NCBI GenBank assembly: GCA_022828595.1
Contig: JAKGHH010000002.1
Coordinates: 71,148,383-71,212,382, forward strand
DNA: 64,000 nucleotides
Reading direction: 5' to 3'
From: Nelumbo lutea
Taxonomy: Eukaryota > Streptophyta > Magnoliopsida > Proteales > Nelumbonaceae
Each line of letters starts with the position of its first letter. The stretch's first letter is position 1. Below, one piece after another: positions 1-11,436 of this stretch. A program made the position numbers and the translations under genes. A model generated the notes under the pieces. That model worked only from the letters and a program-made list of their open reading frames with translations, ran no database searches and had not been told where the DNA came from.

Positions 1-319
1 AGTCTTCTTCCCCATCGAGCCACCCATGTCTTGTGTAGCTCTTGCCTCTTCTTGTGCTTACCAAAAAAGAAGAACCTTAGGGTTGGTGCAACCTATACTA
101 CCATGCTCTACAACTTATGTCAATAAATTCGATTCTACCAAGGTAGTTCTCTTCTAACAACAATAGTCCTTTCCCTATTTGCTCACTTCAATGGTAGATA
201 TCTGTGTGTGTGTGTGTTGTGTTTCTCTCTTATACAAATAGCCATTTCTATTACTTCAGCTTTCCTCTTCTATAATTGAAGGTGATTCTTTTGATTCACC
301 ATGGTAGCATCAAACTATC
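1..319. other. No gene recognised
   Basis: I see no supported gene here. The only feature is a short TG microsatellite near 203-217. Confidence 0.5.
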
Positions 320-496
320 CTAGCTAATTGCAGGAGTTCACTTATTCATCTTCCCTCTTGCTTAGTTAGATATGTCCCTACATATGCAAATAATGCTGCT
401 CATTTTGTTGCTAAGAATGCACTTTTCATTGCATCAACAACGGATGAGACCGATTTTGCCAAAACACTACTCAGAAAAGTTTATGATTTGAGTTGA
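320..496 (+). pseudogene. LINE RNase H tail remnant
   Basis: An open frame of 58 codons runs to a TGA at 494 and resembles the end of the RNase H domain (RVT_3 type) of plant non-LTR retrotransposons. It has a CRSS..LPSC stretch, then RYVPTYANNAAHFVAKNA, which fits the family pattern 'HVPR.AN..AH.LAK.A'. Nothing upstream resembles the rest of a LINE, so this is a 3' fragment. The call rests on one motif block and could be wrong. Confidence 0.5.
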
Positions 497-546
497 ATGA
501 ATTTTCTACAAGATTTTCTCAAAAAAAGAAGGGAAAATCATAGGGA

Positions 547-961
547 GGTACCCTATACTTTGGAGGTAGTGACAATTAAGGGCCTCACCATTTATTTGCA
601 ACAATGCAATTCCTTGTACTTCCAAAAATCAACACTCAAGTCCAACCGTTAGCATTTCATTAATTATTTGGAGCACGTGATGTCATGTGTGTACCTTGAA
701 ACATTTAAAATCTCAAAACTACCCTTTGCATATTTCATGAGATTGTGAATCAACCATATCCATTTCTATTATTTTGTAATTTTATTATCTCAGCTACTCA
801 AATAGTGAAAGGGCATTTTGGTAAATTTAACATTCATCAGAACCTTCATTATGGATTATGGATTTGGACTTTGAGTGTTGATTTTTGAAATTCCAGGGTA
901 CCTTATTGTTGCAAGTGAAAGCCCTTAATTAGTGTCATCACCCCCAAAGTGTAGGGTGTAA
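547..961. mobile_element. Long-TIR element, about 0.4 kb
   Basis: The two ends are inverted copies of each other over roughly 100 bp. The left end reads ccctatactttggaggtag and the right end, reverse-complemented, ccctacactttgggggtga. Both continue into matching blocks (ttaaggg; caaaaatcaacactcaa). There is no coding capacity. Long inverted ends fit a non-autonomous Mutator-like element, but no clean 9-bp target duplication is visible and the exact ends are uncertain. Confidence 0.55.
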
Positions 962-1503
962 AAAACAAAAAACTTGAGATATGAGATTGGCTCTAGATAA
1001 GGTCAGCCCAATATGAATCAGTCAAACATGACCATGTATTATAGGTGATGCAGTTCACTACATAAGTTATGAATGATTGAACTTTGCTTGAACCTAACAC
1101 CTACTAGATTTGTGTTTTTCTTTGTTTGAGTTGTTTAGTGGTTAGAAATGATGTATAGATGGTTTTAGACCTCTAGCTGTGGGTAGTTGTAACCGTTCTG
1201 TGGTTGGTAGAAGTGGGGGTCACCATGTGTAGGTGATGATGTTCTAACGTCTTGGGTTGTTATACTTGAGTCAGCTAGAAATTGTTTGCATTTAAACTAG
1301 TTAGCAATGAAAGAATAAATATCTCGGTTCAACCAAGGGATTTGCCAAAGTTATGGGAAGAACTTTGATCCCTTTTGCTTGTTCAATTTGTTCAAAAATC
1401 GAAGTTGATAGAATTCGAAAAATGTCTTTTTTTTTTTTTTATTTTGTGTAACTTAGAACACCAAAACAGAAATAAAAAAAATGAAAAAACAGAAATTGGT
1501 GTA
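962..1503. other. No gene recognised
   Basis: No supported gene. A short T-run and A-runs precede the MITE that starts at 1512. Confidence 0.5.
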
Positions 1504-1511
1504 ATCAAGTG

Positions 1512-1793
1512 CATGATATTCAAAACCTGGCCGGACCAGACAGTTAGACTGAACCGGTTCCATTTTATTCCAGAACTGTTATTTTGCCAAAAACCATTGG
1601 TTTGGTCAGCAAACTGCTGACCCGGGTGGTTAAACCGTTCGAACTGTCCAATGATTTTGACGGTTTTTATTTTTTTAATTTTTTAATTTTTTTTGTCAGA
1701 ACAGATCGTCCGTTTAATTTGAATGATCGGACCGTTCAACCCATGAACCGAACCCTTACCGATTCGTTATCCGATTCAATTTTAAAAACCTTG
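1512..1793. mobile_element. hAT-like MITE, copy 1 of 4
   Basis: This 282-bp non-coding element is flanked by a perfect 8-bp direct repeat, atcaagtg, at 1504-1511 and 1794-1801. Its ends are degenerate inverted repeats (catgatattcaaaacctgg at the left; ttttaaaaaccttg at the right). The middle carries the family signature: a T-rich block, then gtcagaac and the accgttc-type motifs. An 8-bp duplication is the hallmark of hAT elements. Copies 2-4 are at 5900, 11156 and 12739. Confidence 0.8.
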
Positions 1794-1801
1794 ATCAAGT
1801 G

Positions 1802-2451
1802 TAAGCAAATCATCAATTTTACCACAAAGCAAGACCTCAACGCTCCAAGTCTTATTTCTTTAAGATGCCCTAACTTATTGTTTTCCTGGTATATTGAGGG
1901 CTTGCTCCTTCAGACAAGTGGCATTTATTTTTCTTAAGTGGGTTATTGTTTAAAAATAAATTTAATCTTGATTTAATCTTGAATAACAGATCTATATATC
2001 AAAAATGTCAAATTAAAAAAAAAAAAACTAAATTTACAATGTCAAACAAAATTTATCAGAATACTGGCCTCGTAACAGGTGGTCATTTTCTAGTTACCTA
2101 ACTATCAAAAGAAGGGGGAAATGGATGCTTCTGAAAATCTGGAGATGATAAAGAAGTATGAAAATCGATCTAATAACAAAACATACTGCCTTCAGATAAG
2201 AGATTCTCCATTACAATCTCTGGATTGCATGTAAATGTCAACGCCTCCAGCTGGAACAACATTTCATGACTTCCCCAGTTGATTGCATATTCCAATTATT
2301 ATGTCCACAAACTTTGTACTGGACCTACTGCTCGTTTGATAATTGAGATTTCGATGTGGAATCCAACCTGTTAAGCATAAGGCTTCCAGTGGTGTCAGAA
2401 AACAAAGGAGGTGTCAATACGGATCGTCCCATGAATTGGTTTTGCGCTATC
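1802..2451. other. 3' flank of the RING gene
   Basis: AT-rich DNA downstream of the minus-strand RING gene, presumably holding its 3' UTR. I see no other gene. Confidence 0.5.
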
Positions 2452-2961
2452 TTATTCCCGCCTGCTTGCCAACGGGACAACTTCGGCCAACGGAGTTGAG
2501 AGCGGAGTAGGGATCGGCGATGTTCGACAGACGGGACATGTAGGACGCAGGCGTATCCATGGGTCGACGCAGTTGAGATGAAAGAGGTGGCCGCAACCGG
2601 GTAGCAGCCGAAGCACGTCGGTGTTCTTGTAGTCGGCCAAGCAGATGGAACAGCAGGAGGCAGTAGAATCGTTGCTGCGAAGCTTGGCTTGGGAGTAGAG
2701 GAGCTTGGGGTAGCTCAGGAGGGTGGCCGCGTCGACCCCTTCTTCGATGGTGACGGTGTGTTGGCCGGAGCGTTGGGCCGAGCGTCGCTGAGGTTGGTCG
2801 GAGGAGGGCATCTGATCATTGTGGGTGCAGAAGTAGGAGGCAAGGGTGATGGTGGTGATGGCTAGGAGGATACCAACAGAAATCCCGATGCCATAGCCGA
2901 ACGCACCGATGTTTTTGGCGCCTAGGAGGCCATTGTTAGGGGAAGGGTCTGTGCTGTTCAT
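2452..2961 (-). CDS. RING-H2 E3 ubiquitin ligase, ATL type
   Basis: A complete 169-aa single-exon protein. Residues about 22-44 form one hydrophobic membrane segment. Residues 75-92 (GVDAATLLSYPKLLYS) match the conserved pre-RING block of ATL proteins related to ATL67. The RING-H2 finger has C104-x2-C107-x15-C123-x-H125-x2-H128-x2-C131-x10-C142-x2-C145, with the expected Trp at 136. All eight zinc ligands are present. Such proteins sit in membranes and pass ubiquitin from an E2 to target proteins; the target here is unknown. Lack of introns and small size are usual for ATL genes. The start is the first Met and lies just before the membrane segment. The start region is followed upstream by a CT-rich leader on the coding strand. 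Nothing indicates damage. Confidence 0.9.
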   Translation of the reverse strand: MNSTDPSPNNGLLGAKNIGAFGYGIGISVGILLAITTITLASYFCTHNDQMPSSDQPQRRSAQRSGQHTVTIEEGVDAATLLSYPKLLYSQAKLRSNDSTASCCSICLADYKNTDVLRLLPGCGHLFHLNCVDPWIRLRPTCPVCRTSPIPTPLSTPLAEVVPLASRRE

Positions 2962-3627
2962 CTCTTAATTGGTGGAATTCAAATTAATAAGGACGGGTGC
3001 AGAAGTTCTCAATGGTGAGAGTGGGATCGGAATAAAGGATTTTGCTCTGCCATGGCCAAGTCGAGGGTGATGTTTGGGTGGTCAAAGTTTTGTTATGTCG
3101 ATTTTGAGAAAGAGAGTGGGAGACGGAGTGAGAGAGAGGCGGTGGAAGGGGAGAGAGAAAGACAGACTGATGAGAGTTGGCTTTGTTTGGGTGTCTGAAT
3201 TCTGAAAGGTTTAGTTCAAACTTCCCTTGTTTTTATCAGAAGGCTTTGAAGTCAACATCTTTCTTTCTCTACGTCTCTTTCTCTCCGAGAGAGTTGGTGT
3301 TGTTTTCGTGTCTCAAAGTTTTTGTGCCAAATTTTCTTTATTTTTATTTTTTTATTGAAGAGGCTTTCCTAGTCAACATCTCTCTCTATGGACCACCATG
3401 ATAACGTACTAAACGAATATAGGGCGATCACCTTCATGGACGACTTCTCTCTGAGTGGGTTGATCAGTCTCTTGTTGTTGAAGAGGTAACCGCACCAAGG
3501 GCTAACGATGTGCTCTCTAGTTCCATGTGATTATTATTATTTTTTTTTTTTTGCAGTGTTTGTACTGGGTTAGTGCATCGTGACATTTTGTTGTTGTATT
3601 TTTTATTGCTTTTTATACTTTGTAGGC
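2962..3627 (-). promoter_or_regulatory. Upstream region of the RING gene
   Basis: Between the RING start codon and the hAT-like element at 3636 lies the likely 5' leader and promoter. About 3105-3172 is GA-rich on the plus strand, so CT-rich on the coding strand, as in many plant 5' UTRs. I could not choose a TATA box. No other gene is seen. Confidence 0.4.
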
Positions 3628-3635
3628 CTTGGGAG

Positions 3636-5052
3636 CAAGGTTCAAAGAATCCGAAATGCCAATGTATATCGAACAATCAATTTTAAGAAACAATTTGAGA
3701 TACGTCTTGGATACAACGAAGAAAAATTAAGATACGTATAAATATACTTGAAAACACAATAAATACTTTAATAAATTATAAAAATACACTAATAACACTA
3801 AATATAAGACCTCCATGAGGTGTATATACATTAAGTTAATATATTTTACTAGTTTTATGAAGAAATATATTATAGTTAATTATAATTTCATTAAAAATCT
3901 TATGCTTAACTATAATTTATACATTATAATTCTTAAGTTTTAATGTTTTATGGGATGGGAAAAACCCAACTCTCCTATCCAACCATAAAACATGCATTGG
4001 CACAGCTTCTAAGTGAAAATATAATCAATAATTATTTATTCTTTATTTCCAAAAATTTTAGAAAATAAATAAAAAATTATATAATATATTCAAAAAATAG
4101 TTATTAAAGAAGAAATCTCAATTGATTTGTGGATATGATAGATAATCTAATATATTCAATCATTGTGATCAAACGAAAAAATATATAATTAATTAATTAT
4201 TTATTTTCTAATTCTAAAAATATAAAAATAAAAAATAATTATTACATAAGAAATTTCAATTGGTCTGTGGATATGATAGATCATCCATAGAATTATAATA
4301 TATTCAATTGTTGTGATCAAATGATAAAATATAATTAATTATTACTTATTTTTTAATTTTTAAAAATATAAAAAATAAAAAAAATACTAAAGAAGAAATT
4401 TGAATTGCTCTATGGATATGATAGATGAATCCATAGATCTAAAAACATATTTAGTCTTTATAGGCAGAGAAAATTTATATTTTCAATTTTTTTATTAATT
4501 TGTATTTTCCCCAAATATCTTCATGAAATTTCCATAAATTTATTAATAATACAAAAACAATTATGATTTTGAATGTAAGAAATGTAGATCAACATAAATG
4601 TAAACACTCAAGAAAAAAAGAAATCACAAGATATTATAAAAATTTGAAAAAACTTACCCATTTTTGCCATATTTTTTCAAAATTTGAAAAAATTTCAAAA
4701 AAAAAAAACAATTCACACTTGTTTCTTACAAATTTTTGTAGACCTAACACTCTAGGAATGAGGTTTGGAGTTTTAGAGTCACTTGGGGGTGAAAGAAGGC
4801 TTATTTCAGGGAAAAGAACCTTGCTTTCCCCATTTATTTTTTTTTCAATTTTTGGTTGTACATTTTTCATCAATATGCTATCGATACGCCCCGATACGCC
4901 TCCGATATGGTCCGATATGGGTCCAATACACATGAAAAAAAGGATGATACATCTAATTTTCATGCATATCCTGTATCTATTTTTCAAAATTAGATACGAT
5001 ACGGGGTATATGCCCCGTATCTAGCGTATCATATCAAAAATTTTAAACCTTG
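3636..5052. mobile_element. hAT-like non-autonomous element, 1.4 kb
   Basis: A 1417-bp element is flanked by a perfect 8-bp direct repeat, cttgggag, at 3628-3635 and 5053-5060. Its ends are inverted repeats: caaggttcaaa at the left and tttaaaccttg at the right. Both arms then carry gatacg-type motifs (atacgtcttggatac near 3695; gatacgatacgggg near 4995). The interior is very AT-rich and has no transposase-like frame. An 8-bp duplication with short inverted ends indicates hAT mobilisation, probably in trans. Confidence 0.8.
4020..4450. repeat. Tandem repeats of about 140 bp inside the hAT-like element
   Basis: Two full units start near 4109 and 4250, and a partial unit starts near 4392. Each has the marker ggatatgatagat followed by attcaat.gttgtgatcaaa-type sequence. 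A partial unit also seems to precede 4109. The units differ at several sites, so the array is not recent. Confidence 0.6.
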
Positions 5053-5060
5053 CTTGGGAG

Positions 5061-5891
5061 TTTGAGGCCATTGTTTGAAAAGTAATGAAAGTTTTTGTTT
5101 TGAACCAAGCTCTTGTGGCTATAAATCTTGCATGCCTAGTTGTTTTCTTGGTTTCTTTATTGTTGTGATCGAATGATAACCGAGGTTTCTTGTTTGAGAC
5201 TATTACAACTGCACGTGGTCAAAGACTGAGTAGGCCTGACCAAGCAAACTTGCTGAAGTGGCCCATCTAGGGCTTTTGCAAGTTAATCAAGGTTGATGGC
5301 CAAGATGGGCTGATTCTTTAATGCCACTGTGTTGGTTTGCGAAGTTGATTTGTAGGAGGTCCTTGCTCTTCGAGAAATTCAATTCCTTAGTTGAACCTTT
5401 TAATTAGCCCTTCTAGGTGAGTTAGGTTTATACTAACTTTCATTAAGACTTAGAGGAAGATATTTGGAATGAAAATGCTTCTTACTTCATTCTTTCAAGA
5501 TGCCATCTCTGATGCTTGTCGTTGGCTGGTTGTTGGGCTTGGATGCTCATCTCTTAGTTTTGTCTTTCTTGTGTCATTTATAGGAGATGTGATAACTGAA
5601 GTGTCTTTCTTAAATAATCGGAGACCCCACCAATTGAGGCACCATCAGTTACATTGGGCATCCAATTTGAAGAACTTACACTGCATCAGGCTTAGGCTTC
5701 TGGGCTGAGCCCATTTTAATTTTAACAAAATCCCAACCAAACCTTCAGTTTGGAGCTCAAAAGATTTGCATATTCCTTATCCACCTACTATTCTAGGAAA
5801 AAAAATCGGTCCTAAAAACCCTATACTTTAATTAGGCCAACCTTTATAGTTATAAATAATGGATAGGTATTATCAAGAGCAAAACTACAAT
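5061..5891. other. No gene recognised
   Basis: A 79-codon open frame at 5469-5708 has no family signature and lies in transposon-rich DNA. I do not call it a gene. Confidence 0.4.
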
Positions 5892-5899
5892 ATTTATAG

Positions 5900-6182
5900 C
5901 ATGGTTTTTGAACTGCAGTTGATTCAGACAGTCGGACCATTTTACTCCAAATCCTGTCCTTGGTTAAAATTTGTTGAATTGATCAACAATTCATTGACTC
6001 GGGCAGTCGAACTATCGACCTGTCAACCTATTCAATGATTTTTTTGCTATTTTTTATTTTTTATTAATTTTTTATTTTTAATTGTCAGAACAGTCCGTTC
6101 ATTTGAACCAGACAATCAAACCATCGACCCAAAAGTCAGTGGCCAGAACAATTCTGTTTCTAGGTCATATTTTAAAACCATG
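5900..6182. mobile_element. hAT-like MITE, copy 2 of 4
   Basis: A 283-bp copy of the same family, with perfect 8-bp target duplication atttatag at 5892-5899 and 6183-6190. The left end reads catggtttttgaactg and the right end tttaaaaccatg, an inverted match. The middle has the T-rich block and gtcagaacagtccgttc. Confidence 0.85.
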
Positions 6183-6190
6183 ATTTATAG

Positions 6191-7639
6191 GGTTATGAGA
6201 GATATGGATTGTGGGATTAAATATGATGTTATAAGTCTCAAAATCATAGTTTCCTAATAGATATCCTTTAACAATTAATTAACCAAGTCAAATTTGTTTC
6301 CTGACTGAAATCAGTAAGAAACTCAACACAAAGACTTTCAGGATATTAAATTGCTATGGTTCTGATTCTTCTAATAGATACTACAAATCAAACCCAATTT
6401 AATCTCCTAAACCAAATAAAAATTGCAACTTAAATATAGAAGGCTTTATATATAAATACCATTAGAAAACCTATTTGTTTATGTTTTAAGAAAAAGGGAA
6501 GAATCACGGAATTATTGAATCAACATCGGTGCAATATTATCCTACTTATTTCTTGATCATCTATCTAAATCAAAGTAATCAGTATTATAATATATAATGC
6601 TGCTCCCTCATCATCTTTTGTCAATGAGAAGGGCTTGTGGGTGTCTATTAATTTTCTGATAGCTACCCCCCACCTGATTGATTTATCTTATTGGGTTAGG
6701 CTGAAGGTTGATGACTTGATACAACTCTTGATTAGGATAGTCTGCTTGCCTTGTTATCACTAAGTCTTCTTAAATTAATTTATTTTGTTAGCATTCATTA
6801 ATTAATTATAAATGCAGTTCATTCTGAGTAGATTATAAAGGTTGCTCGTTACCAAACAAGCTATCAAACAGATGATTTATTTGGAAATTTGATTAGGGCT
6901 AAAAACACAGTTGAGTTAGACAATAAGTCAGTAATCTGGCCAGTTGAATCATTTGATCAGTTAAAGGGTTTTATTTTTTTGCACTTCCAGGTCACAGATT
7001 AGATATTGATTCTCTTTTTTCTATTTTTTCTATTTTTTTATTTTTTTCATCGTTAATAAAAATAAAAATAACTTTTATATATTACAATTAATTTTATTTA
7101 ATATAATGAATCTACAATATTGTAAATATATTTAATTTTTGTACTATTTTTAAGTTCAACTATCATGCATTCACTAATATTGACTGAATGTTAAATCTAT
7201 ATCTCAATCAGTCACATTAAAATTTGTTTACTTTTCATCGGTTTACATTTTACAAAGTGTACTTTCATGTATAACAAGGTGTACCACCAGGGTTGGGGGA
7301 TTCAGGAACGGGATGGACTATCCCCCATTGTGTAGTCACATGAAGCAAAATAAAATATAAAAATTATAGTTACCAACAGATTTAACCAATCACATCCTTT
7401 CATGCACAGTGCAGTAGTTGCACCATAGATCCATTTAATTATGATATCAGCAATTGACCTATTTGACTTGGACAGTTGAACCGTTGATCTACTACCTAGA
7501 CAAAGAAATTGTTCCATTTCAAGGTCGGATTTAGAAATACTGGCTTGACAAGAGTTTGGGTCTAAGTTAGGGTTTATATTCAGGCTTGGACCTTAACTTA
7601 ACCAATCCATCTAATTTGACGCCCTACTTATAACACACA
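6191..7639. other. AT-rich intergenic DNA
   Basis: No supported gene. Scattered pieces resemble the MITE family (gacagttgaaccgttg near 7480), but no bounded copy can be drawn. A CA microsatellite lies near 7633-7649. Confidence 0.4.
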
Positions 7640-8746
7640 CACACACACATACAGATTTAAGAGTGATCTTATTGAGAGAGAGTAAATATGAACTTTATGA
7701 GAGAAAATAAATACCCATGACAGTTTTTATATTGACTTGTTATATTTTTAATAATTTAATTTAAAATAATTAATCACATGTGTGAGAAATGAGAGGAAGA
7801 GGAGATCTAGTGTGAGGTCAGAGATAAGATGACACTTAGCCTCCCTTCTTTCCTCTTTCTAATATAGATATGGAAAGTCAATGTTTGTAACATTACTGCT
7901 ATCCTTATAAATCCCTTATTTCCTATTAAACATCTTTGAAACTCTTTCGACCCTCTTCAATAAAACATGGGTATAAGTTAGATAGGTTGGGTAGGGTTAA
8001 ATGCAAACCCTATAAATGCAAGTCGAGCAGGCTAGGCCAAACTTATGATCAACCCAAGCCCAACCCTAAGACTTGGGTCAAATTCCCAAGCCCAAACCAA
8101 GCCCAAGATCAAGTCCGGCCTGCTCAATCCAAGCCCAACCCATTGTAATTTAATACACTCAGGTTGGGCTCAGCCCCAGGACAGGCTTGGGTTGGTCAAT
8201 GAACCTACTCTAAAATTACACATATATGTATGCATTTATGCATATATGTATGTATATATGTATTTATGCAAATATGTATTTATATATGTAATACAGATCT
8301 ATATATGTATGTATGAATATTTATAGTCAGGCCAAGCTCTGTTTGGGACAAGGTCAGGCGGGTCTCAAGCCATGTTCAGGCTACCTAAGGGCTAAGTCTA
8401 GGCCCATCCTGAAAAATAAGAAGCCCCAAGTCTTGTGCTCGAGCCAAGCCCGACCTTTGCAAAATTTCAAGCTAGGTCTATCCATGCTCAAGTTGGGTCT
8501 ACACAAGTTTCACCCTTAGCCAACCCTTAGCGATGCAACTCAGGTTGGCCTAAGTTAACATTTTACATTGATTTGCGCTTCGGCATCAGTCTAGGACCAT
8601 AGAAATTTTAACAAAAATTCAACCTAAGCCCATTCAACCTACACCACTACCAACCCTAGACAAACCTTGAACATAAATCCTTGCCTAGAACCAAACTGAG
8701 GTCAAAACCTAAATTTGCCAATCCAAAGCTTATCAAATTTTTATTC
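7640..8746. repeat. Dispersed repeat, copy A
   Basis: A non-coding repeat starts with gagagag and has the block taatttaatttaaaataatt, cacatgtgtgagaaatgagag and, later, a long stretch rich in aacccaa/ttgggtt words. Related copies lie at 9313-10290 and 10290-10930. It includes a stretch of tatgtatgcatatatg-type simple sequence near 8225-8320. I cannot assign a class. Confidence 0.5.
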
Positions 8747-8855
8747 AACCCCATGCATTTGCATGAGTTTTCTTGCTAGCTTATATCTATACTAGCAAGT
8801 AAACCCATCCAATGCATGGGGTTAAGTAGAAATTTGGTTAGTTTTGGATTTAAGG
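8712..8855. repeat. Imperfect inverted repeat centred at 8785
   Basis: Arms at about 8712-8779 and 8792-8855 pair with several mismatches. The core is cttgctag (8772-8779) against ctagcaag (8792-8799). Further out, aaccccatgcatt pairs with aatgcatggggtt. A hAT-like element at 8856 interrupts the right arm. Confidence 0.6.
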
Positions 8856-9304
8856 TAGGGGTGATCATTTTCATCCCGAATTGGTTCAGGGCTTGCATTA
8901 AGCCCACAAATTTCAAGGACAAGCCCGAGCTAAAAATTTAAGGTCTGGTCTGACTCACTCTTATTTGTATATATGTTATTTATACATATGCATATATGTT
9001 ATTTTTTTTCAAAAGATGAATAGATGTTATTTTATGTTAGATTTTACAGGTATTATAATATGACACCTATAATACATATTTATAATATTTTATATTATAT
9101 ATGTACAAAATAATTTTTTTGGCAATGTATAAACTAAATTTTGTACACATATTATATGACATATAATATAAAATATTATATATTTAATATTTTACACATA
9201 AATTCTATAATCTCAGAAGCAAACTCGATCGGGCCTTAGCCCAACCTATAGCCCCGATCATATAGGTGCAAAGCTTGGCCCAACCCAGCCCATGATCACT
9301 CCTA
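8856..9304. mobile_element. hAT-like element with taggggtgatcat ends
   Basis: A 449-bp non-coding element has perfect 13-bp terminal inverted repeats, taggggtgatcat and atgatcactccta. The flanks are atttaagg (8848-8855) and atttaggg (9305-9312), an 8-bp target duplication with one mismatch. Inside are words such as caagcccgagc and cccaacccagccc, with an AT-rich centre. Confidence 0.8.
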
Positions 9305-9312
9305 ATTTAGGG

Positions 9313-10289
9313 CTACAAGTTGAGCTGCCAAAGTTGAAGATTCCAACTACATCAGCCTTGGGTTGGAGTTCAAGCTGATGAAAGTTTATCAAACTCCCAA
9401 CCCAACCTTACCCTAGTTGCACCCATATTTGAGTTTTGTTTTTTGATATTGCTTTGGGTTCTAGCTAGCTGGGATTGGTCTTGGTTTGGCCTTAACCCAA
9501 CCTAATCCACCAATTGTGTACCCTTACTTTATAGAGAACCAAAAGGTGCTAAGAGAGTCAAAGAGAGATTTAAGAGGAAATTCAGGATTTAATGGGGGAG
9601 GGAAGATACAAACATTGACAATTGGGAGAGAGAAAAAGAGAGAGTAATAATGGATTTTATCAAAACCAATTAAGAACTAAGAGGGTTTTTATTTGAGTAA
9701 TGATAGATTTTATTAGGGACATTTAGGCTCTTCTTGGGAAGAGTAAAAATACAAATATGTAGAGTGCATTTTGGTCCATGCAAATACAAAGTTGATTTAG
9801 TTTTGCACTGATAAATTTACTTTCTTGCCAGATATTTTTTGTTGTACTAGGTGCAAACACAAATCCTGGATTTGAATCTACCTTTTTTGCATTGACCAAC
9901 TGTCAGTGCAAAGTCTACATCCACTTTTTGGGTACAAACTTTGCTATCATTTTAGATGCAAACATGTCTTGAAACTTGTGAAATCTTTCACTTTCAATAC
10001 ATAAATTCATTCTTACTAAATACCAGCAAAACTGAACCAAAGTGCATATATGCACTAAACTGGCATTTGCACCCTTCCCAAACAAAGCCTTAAAACCTAG
10101 GAGGGTTTTAACTTTGACTTCTTATATATTTTTATTATTTAATTTAAAATAACTAACTACATGTGTGAACAACGCATAGGCTTAAAAAAAGTTAGGTTTT
10201 GGTTGGCAAATTTATGTTTTTGGTGCTAATTTAGATTTAGACTAAGCTCCATATTTAGGGTTGGTCATGGATTGGCTCTTGACCTAACT
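9313..10289. repeat. Dispersed repeat, copy B, with nested MITE
   Basis: This shares with copies A and C the gagagag block, the ttaagaactaagaggg-type block, and taatttaaaataact followed by acatgtgtgaa. A Tourist-like MITE at 9726-10089 splits it. Confidence 0.5.
9726..10089. mobile_element. Tourist-like MITE
   Basis: A 364-bp element has inverted ends (ggctcttcttgggaagagt; right end reverse-complemented ggctttgtttgggaagggt) and a TTA target duplication at 9723-9725 and 10090-10092. The 3-bp TTA duplication points to the PIF/Harbinger (Tourist) group. Copy C of the host repeat at about 10370 shows the unoccupied version of the site. Confidence 0.75.
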
Positions 10290-10930
10290 AAATATTGACA
10301 GCTGTGAGAGAGAGAGAGAGAGAGAGAAATTTAAGAATTATCCCATTGAAAAGAGAAATGATGGATGCTATTAGTGACAATTAAGACTCAAGAGGATTTT
10401 ATTTTGACTTTTTTTATATTTCTATATTTAATTTAAAAATAAATAACCACATATGTAGGAAATGAGAGGAGAATGAGGTCCCTTGGAGGAAAAAGGGTAC
10501 ATTAAAGCTGAAATGATGGATGCTATTAGTGACAATTAAGACTCAAGAGGATTTTATTTTGACTTTTTTTATATTTCTATATTTAATTTAAAAATAAATA
10601 ACCACATATGTAGGAAATGAGAGGAGAATGAGGTCCCTTGGAGGAAAAAGGGTAGGTGAGGGGTTCTCTCAGCCACAAATAATTAATAGTTGGAACATCT
10701 CCTCTCCTCCATTAAAGCTCTTCTTTTCTCCTAAATCTCTATTGACTGCTTTTTCACTCTCTTAATAAAGCAGGGATATAAATTGGATGGGTTTGAGCCA
10801 ATCCAACCCTAAATATGGACCCCAACCCAAATCCAAACTGATTTTAAAGCTTAAAACCCAAACTTGTCAGTCCAAACCTAACCAATTTAGGTTTTCTTGC
10901 TAGTGAGCTGGCGTTCTTGCCAATTTAGAC
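10290..10930. repeat. Dispersed repeat, copy C
   Basis: A third copy, starting with a GA tract at about 10304-10327. It contains a recent internal duplication (10355-10654) and ends in the aacccaa-rich block. Confidence 0.5.
10355..10654. repeat. 145-bp direct duplication
   Basis: Positions 10355-10499 and 10510-10654 are identical or nearly so by eye, beginning gaaatgatggatgctatt. The 10-bp spacer cattaaagct recurs near 10711, which suggests how the duplication arose. Confidence 0.8.
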
Positions 10931-11155
10931 TATATTTTTGAAGTGATCTATATTATTTGGGAAGTAATTGGGCAAACCATTTGTTGGTTATAATATAAGC
11001 CAATACATGGGAATATTTTCATCTACTTATTTGATCTATATTAGGGCTGTCAACAAATGGGGTCTGGTTTGGGATAGGACGTACCAGTCCTGAACAGATT
11101 ATTAATCAGGATGATTAGGTCTGATGCAACTATACTGACATTTTATATTAATAAC

Positions 11156-11428
11156 CATGGTTTTCAAAATTGGACCAGACCAGATGGTCGGATCGGAAAA
11201 ACTGGGAACTGGTCAAGTGACCGGTTCTGTTTTCCTTAAAACCGTTGATTTTGGCCAGCAAACTGTTGAACCGGGTGATTATCATTCGAATCGTTCGAAT
11301 GGTTTTGACCGTTTTTTATTTATTTTTTGTTAGAACGGACCGAGCATTCAGTTCGAACGGTCGGATCATTCGACCCAATAACTGGATCCCTGACCAGTTC
11401 GGTCATTGGGTCGGTTTTAAAAACCATG
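11156..11428. mobile_element. hAT-like MITE, copy 3 of 4
   Basis: A 273-bp copy with perfect 8-bp duplication ttaataac at 11148-11155 and 11429-11436. Inverted ends: catggttttcaaaattgg at the left, ttttaaaaaccatg at the right. The interior has gttagaacgg and gttcgaacggtcgg. Confidence 0.85.
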
Positions 11429-11436
11429 TTAATAAC

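Noticed and set aside
8772..8799. Helitron 3' end (hairpin cttgctag/ctagcaag)
   Set aside because: The hairpin is not followed by the CTRR terminus, and pairing extends far beyond it, so it is part of a larger palindrome.
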